Source: JAOTVV01 sp039591075
GTDB lineage: Bacteria > Gemmatimonadota > Gemmatimonadetes > Gemmatimonadales > GWC2-71-9
Assembly: GCA_039591075.1 (NCBI GenBank)
Contig: JBDHEI010000104.1
Location: 1 to 6,493 of the forward strand
Reading direction: 5' to 3'
Length of the DNA stretch: 6,493 bases
Part shown: positions 6,280 through 6,493 of the stretch, one piece after another
How the letters are laid out: every line of letters begins with the position of its first letter
How positions within the stretch are numbered: the first letter of the stretch is position 1
Notes under the pieces: model-generated
The model's database searches: none
Told to the model about the DNA's origin: nothing
The model's input: the letters and a program-made list of their open reading frames with translations, nothing else
Position numbers and translations under genes: made by a program

Positions 6280-6371
6280 CCCATAGCGCCGGTGGCGGCC
6301 GCCGCTCCCTTCCGCTTTGCTCGCGTCGGCCGTTCAGGCGGCCTCAGGGTCGCACCGCGTCAATTCCCACC
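6271..6371. repeat. Right palindromic repeat element, same family as the left copy
   Basis: Outer arms GGGATTTGAC (6271-6280) and GTCAATTCCC (6359-6368) are complementary at 9 of 10 positions. Inner arms GGCCGCC (6297-6303) and GGCGGCC (6337-6343) pair perfectly, giving an imperfect hairpin of about 98 nt. The right part, 6338-6371, repeats 447-480 (31 of 34 identical, same orientation). The first arm is also the exact reverse complement of 468-477. The element begins inside the last codons of the barrel gene and supplies its TGA. It may act as a terminator or 3'-end stabiliser, although no T-run follows it. Confidence 0.65.
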
Positions 6372-6393
6372 CTGTGGCTGCTATGCAGGTGGG
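6366..6393. repeat. Hairpin following the right repeat, GCTGCTA-loop family copy
   Basis: CCCAC plus CTG (6366-6370 and 6372-6374, one bulged C) pairs with CAGGTGGG (6386-6393). Its core, CTGTGGCTGCTATGCAG (6372-6388), is 15 of 17 identical to 341-357. Both differences sit in the stem and keep pairing through wobble pairs. Confidence 0.55.
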
Positions 6394-6493
6394 CCATCAG
6401 CCCAGTCGCCGACATCTGCTGGTCCGGTGTTGACCGGTAGCGAGTCCCACTCTTGCCAGCCGGTTTGCCGAGCGTGTACATCGCGAGCGGCCG
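6394..6493. other. Right edge, no supported gene
   Basis: Short frames stay open on both strands, including a minus-strand one that runs in from the right edge and could carry the end of a protein truncated by the window, but none shows a motif I recognise. A small dyad, CCGG-TGTTGA-CCGG, lies at 6424-6437. I looked here for the missing N-terminal half of the hydrolase at the left edge and did not find it. Confidence 0.3.

Noticed and set aside
6394..6493. Continuation of the truncated hydrolase (minus strand) beyond the right repeat
   Set aside because: None of the three minus frames shows hydrolase-like strands or motifs compatible with the missing N-terminal part.
1..6493. CRISPR arrays, tRNA or rRNA genes
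   Set aside because: No regularly spaced short repeats and no cloverleaf or rRNA-like stretches were seen on either strand.

Overview
The window looks like a high-GC soil-type bacterial chromosome, most likely Gemmatimonadota or a relative such as Acidobacteriota. The pointers are a very large DUF5916/CBM9-type outer-membrane barrel protein of the kind that is multiplied in Gemmatimonadota, and a Ser/Thr protein kinase with a multi-pass N-terminal membrane domain. This assignment is inferred from protein style, not from a marker gene.

Layout, left to right. 1-333 (minus strand): the inner part of an alpha/beta-hydrolase gene. Its 3' end runs off the window, and its 5' half is missing at the point where a palindromic repeat begins. 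332-480: a repeat element built from nested inverted repeats. 481-627: AT-richer upstream region. 628-2235: complete membrane-anchored Ser/Thr kinase. 2236-2406: non-coding stretch with dyads, ending in a GTTAGCT core-like site. 2407-2859: small membrane methyltransferase (PEMT/ICMT family) of visibly lower GC. 2868-2943: a well-formed integron attC recombination site. 2959-3139: start of a cupin gene, broken by a 2-nt deletion and then lost. 3140-3492: no gene, but dense in GC-rich hairpins. 3493-6279: complete outer-membrane DUF5916/CBM9-like protein of 928 aa. 6271-6393: a second copy of the left repeat family, whose first arm contains the stop codon of the barrel gene. 6394-6493: no supported gene.

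Two signals stand out. First, a short integron-cassette array without a visible integrase (a CALIN-like island) lies between two ordinary chromosomal genes: methyltransferase cassette, attC, decaying cupin cassette. Second, a palindromic repeat family flanks the whole 5.8-kb block in direct orientation, and the left copy abuts a truncated hydrolase gene. This could be a mobile unit or a recombination hot spot and I do not recognise it as a described family. All plus-strand genes point the same way, but the kinase, the cassettes and the barrel protein do not look like one functional operon.
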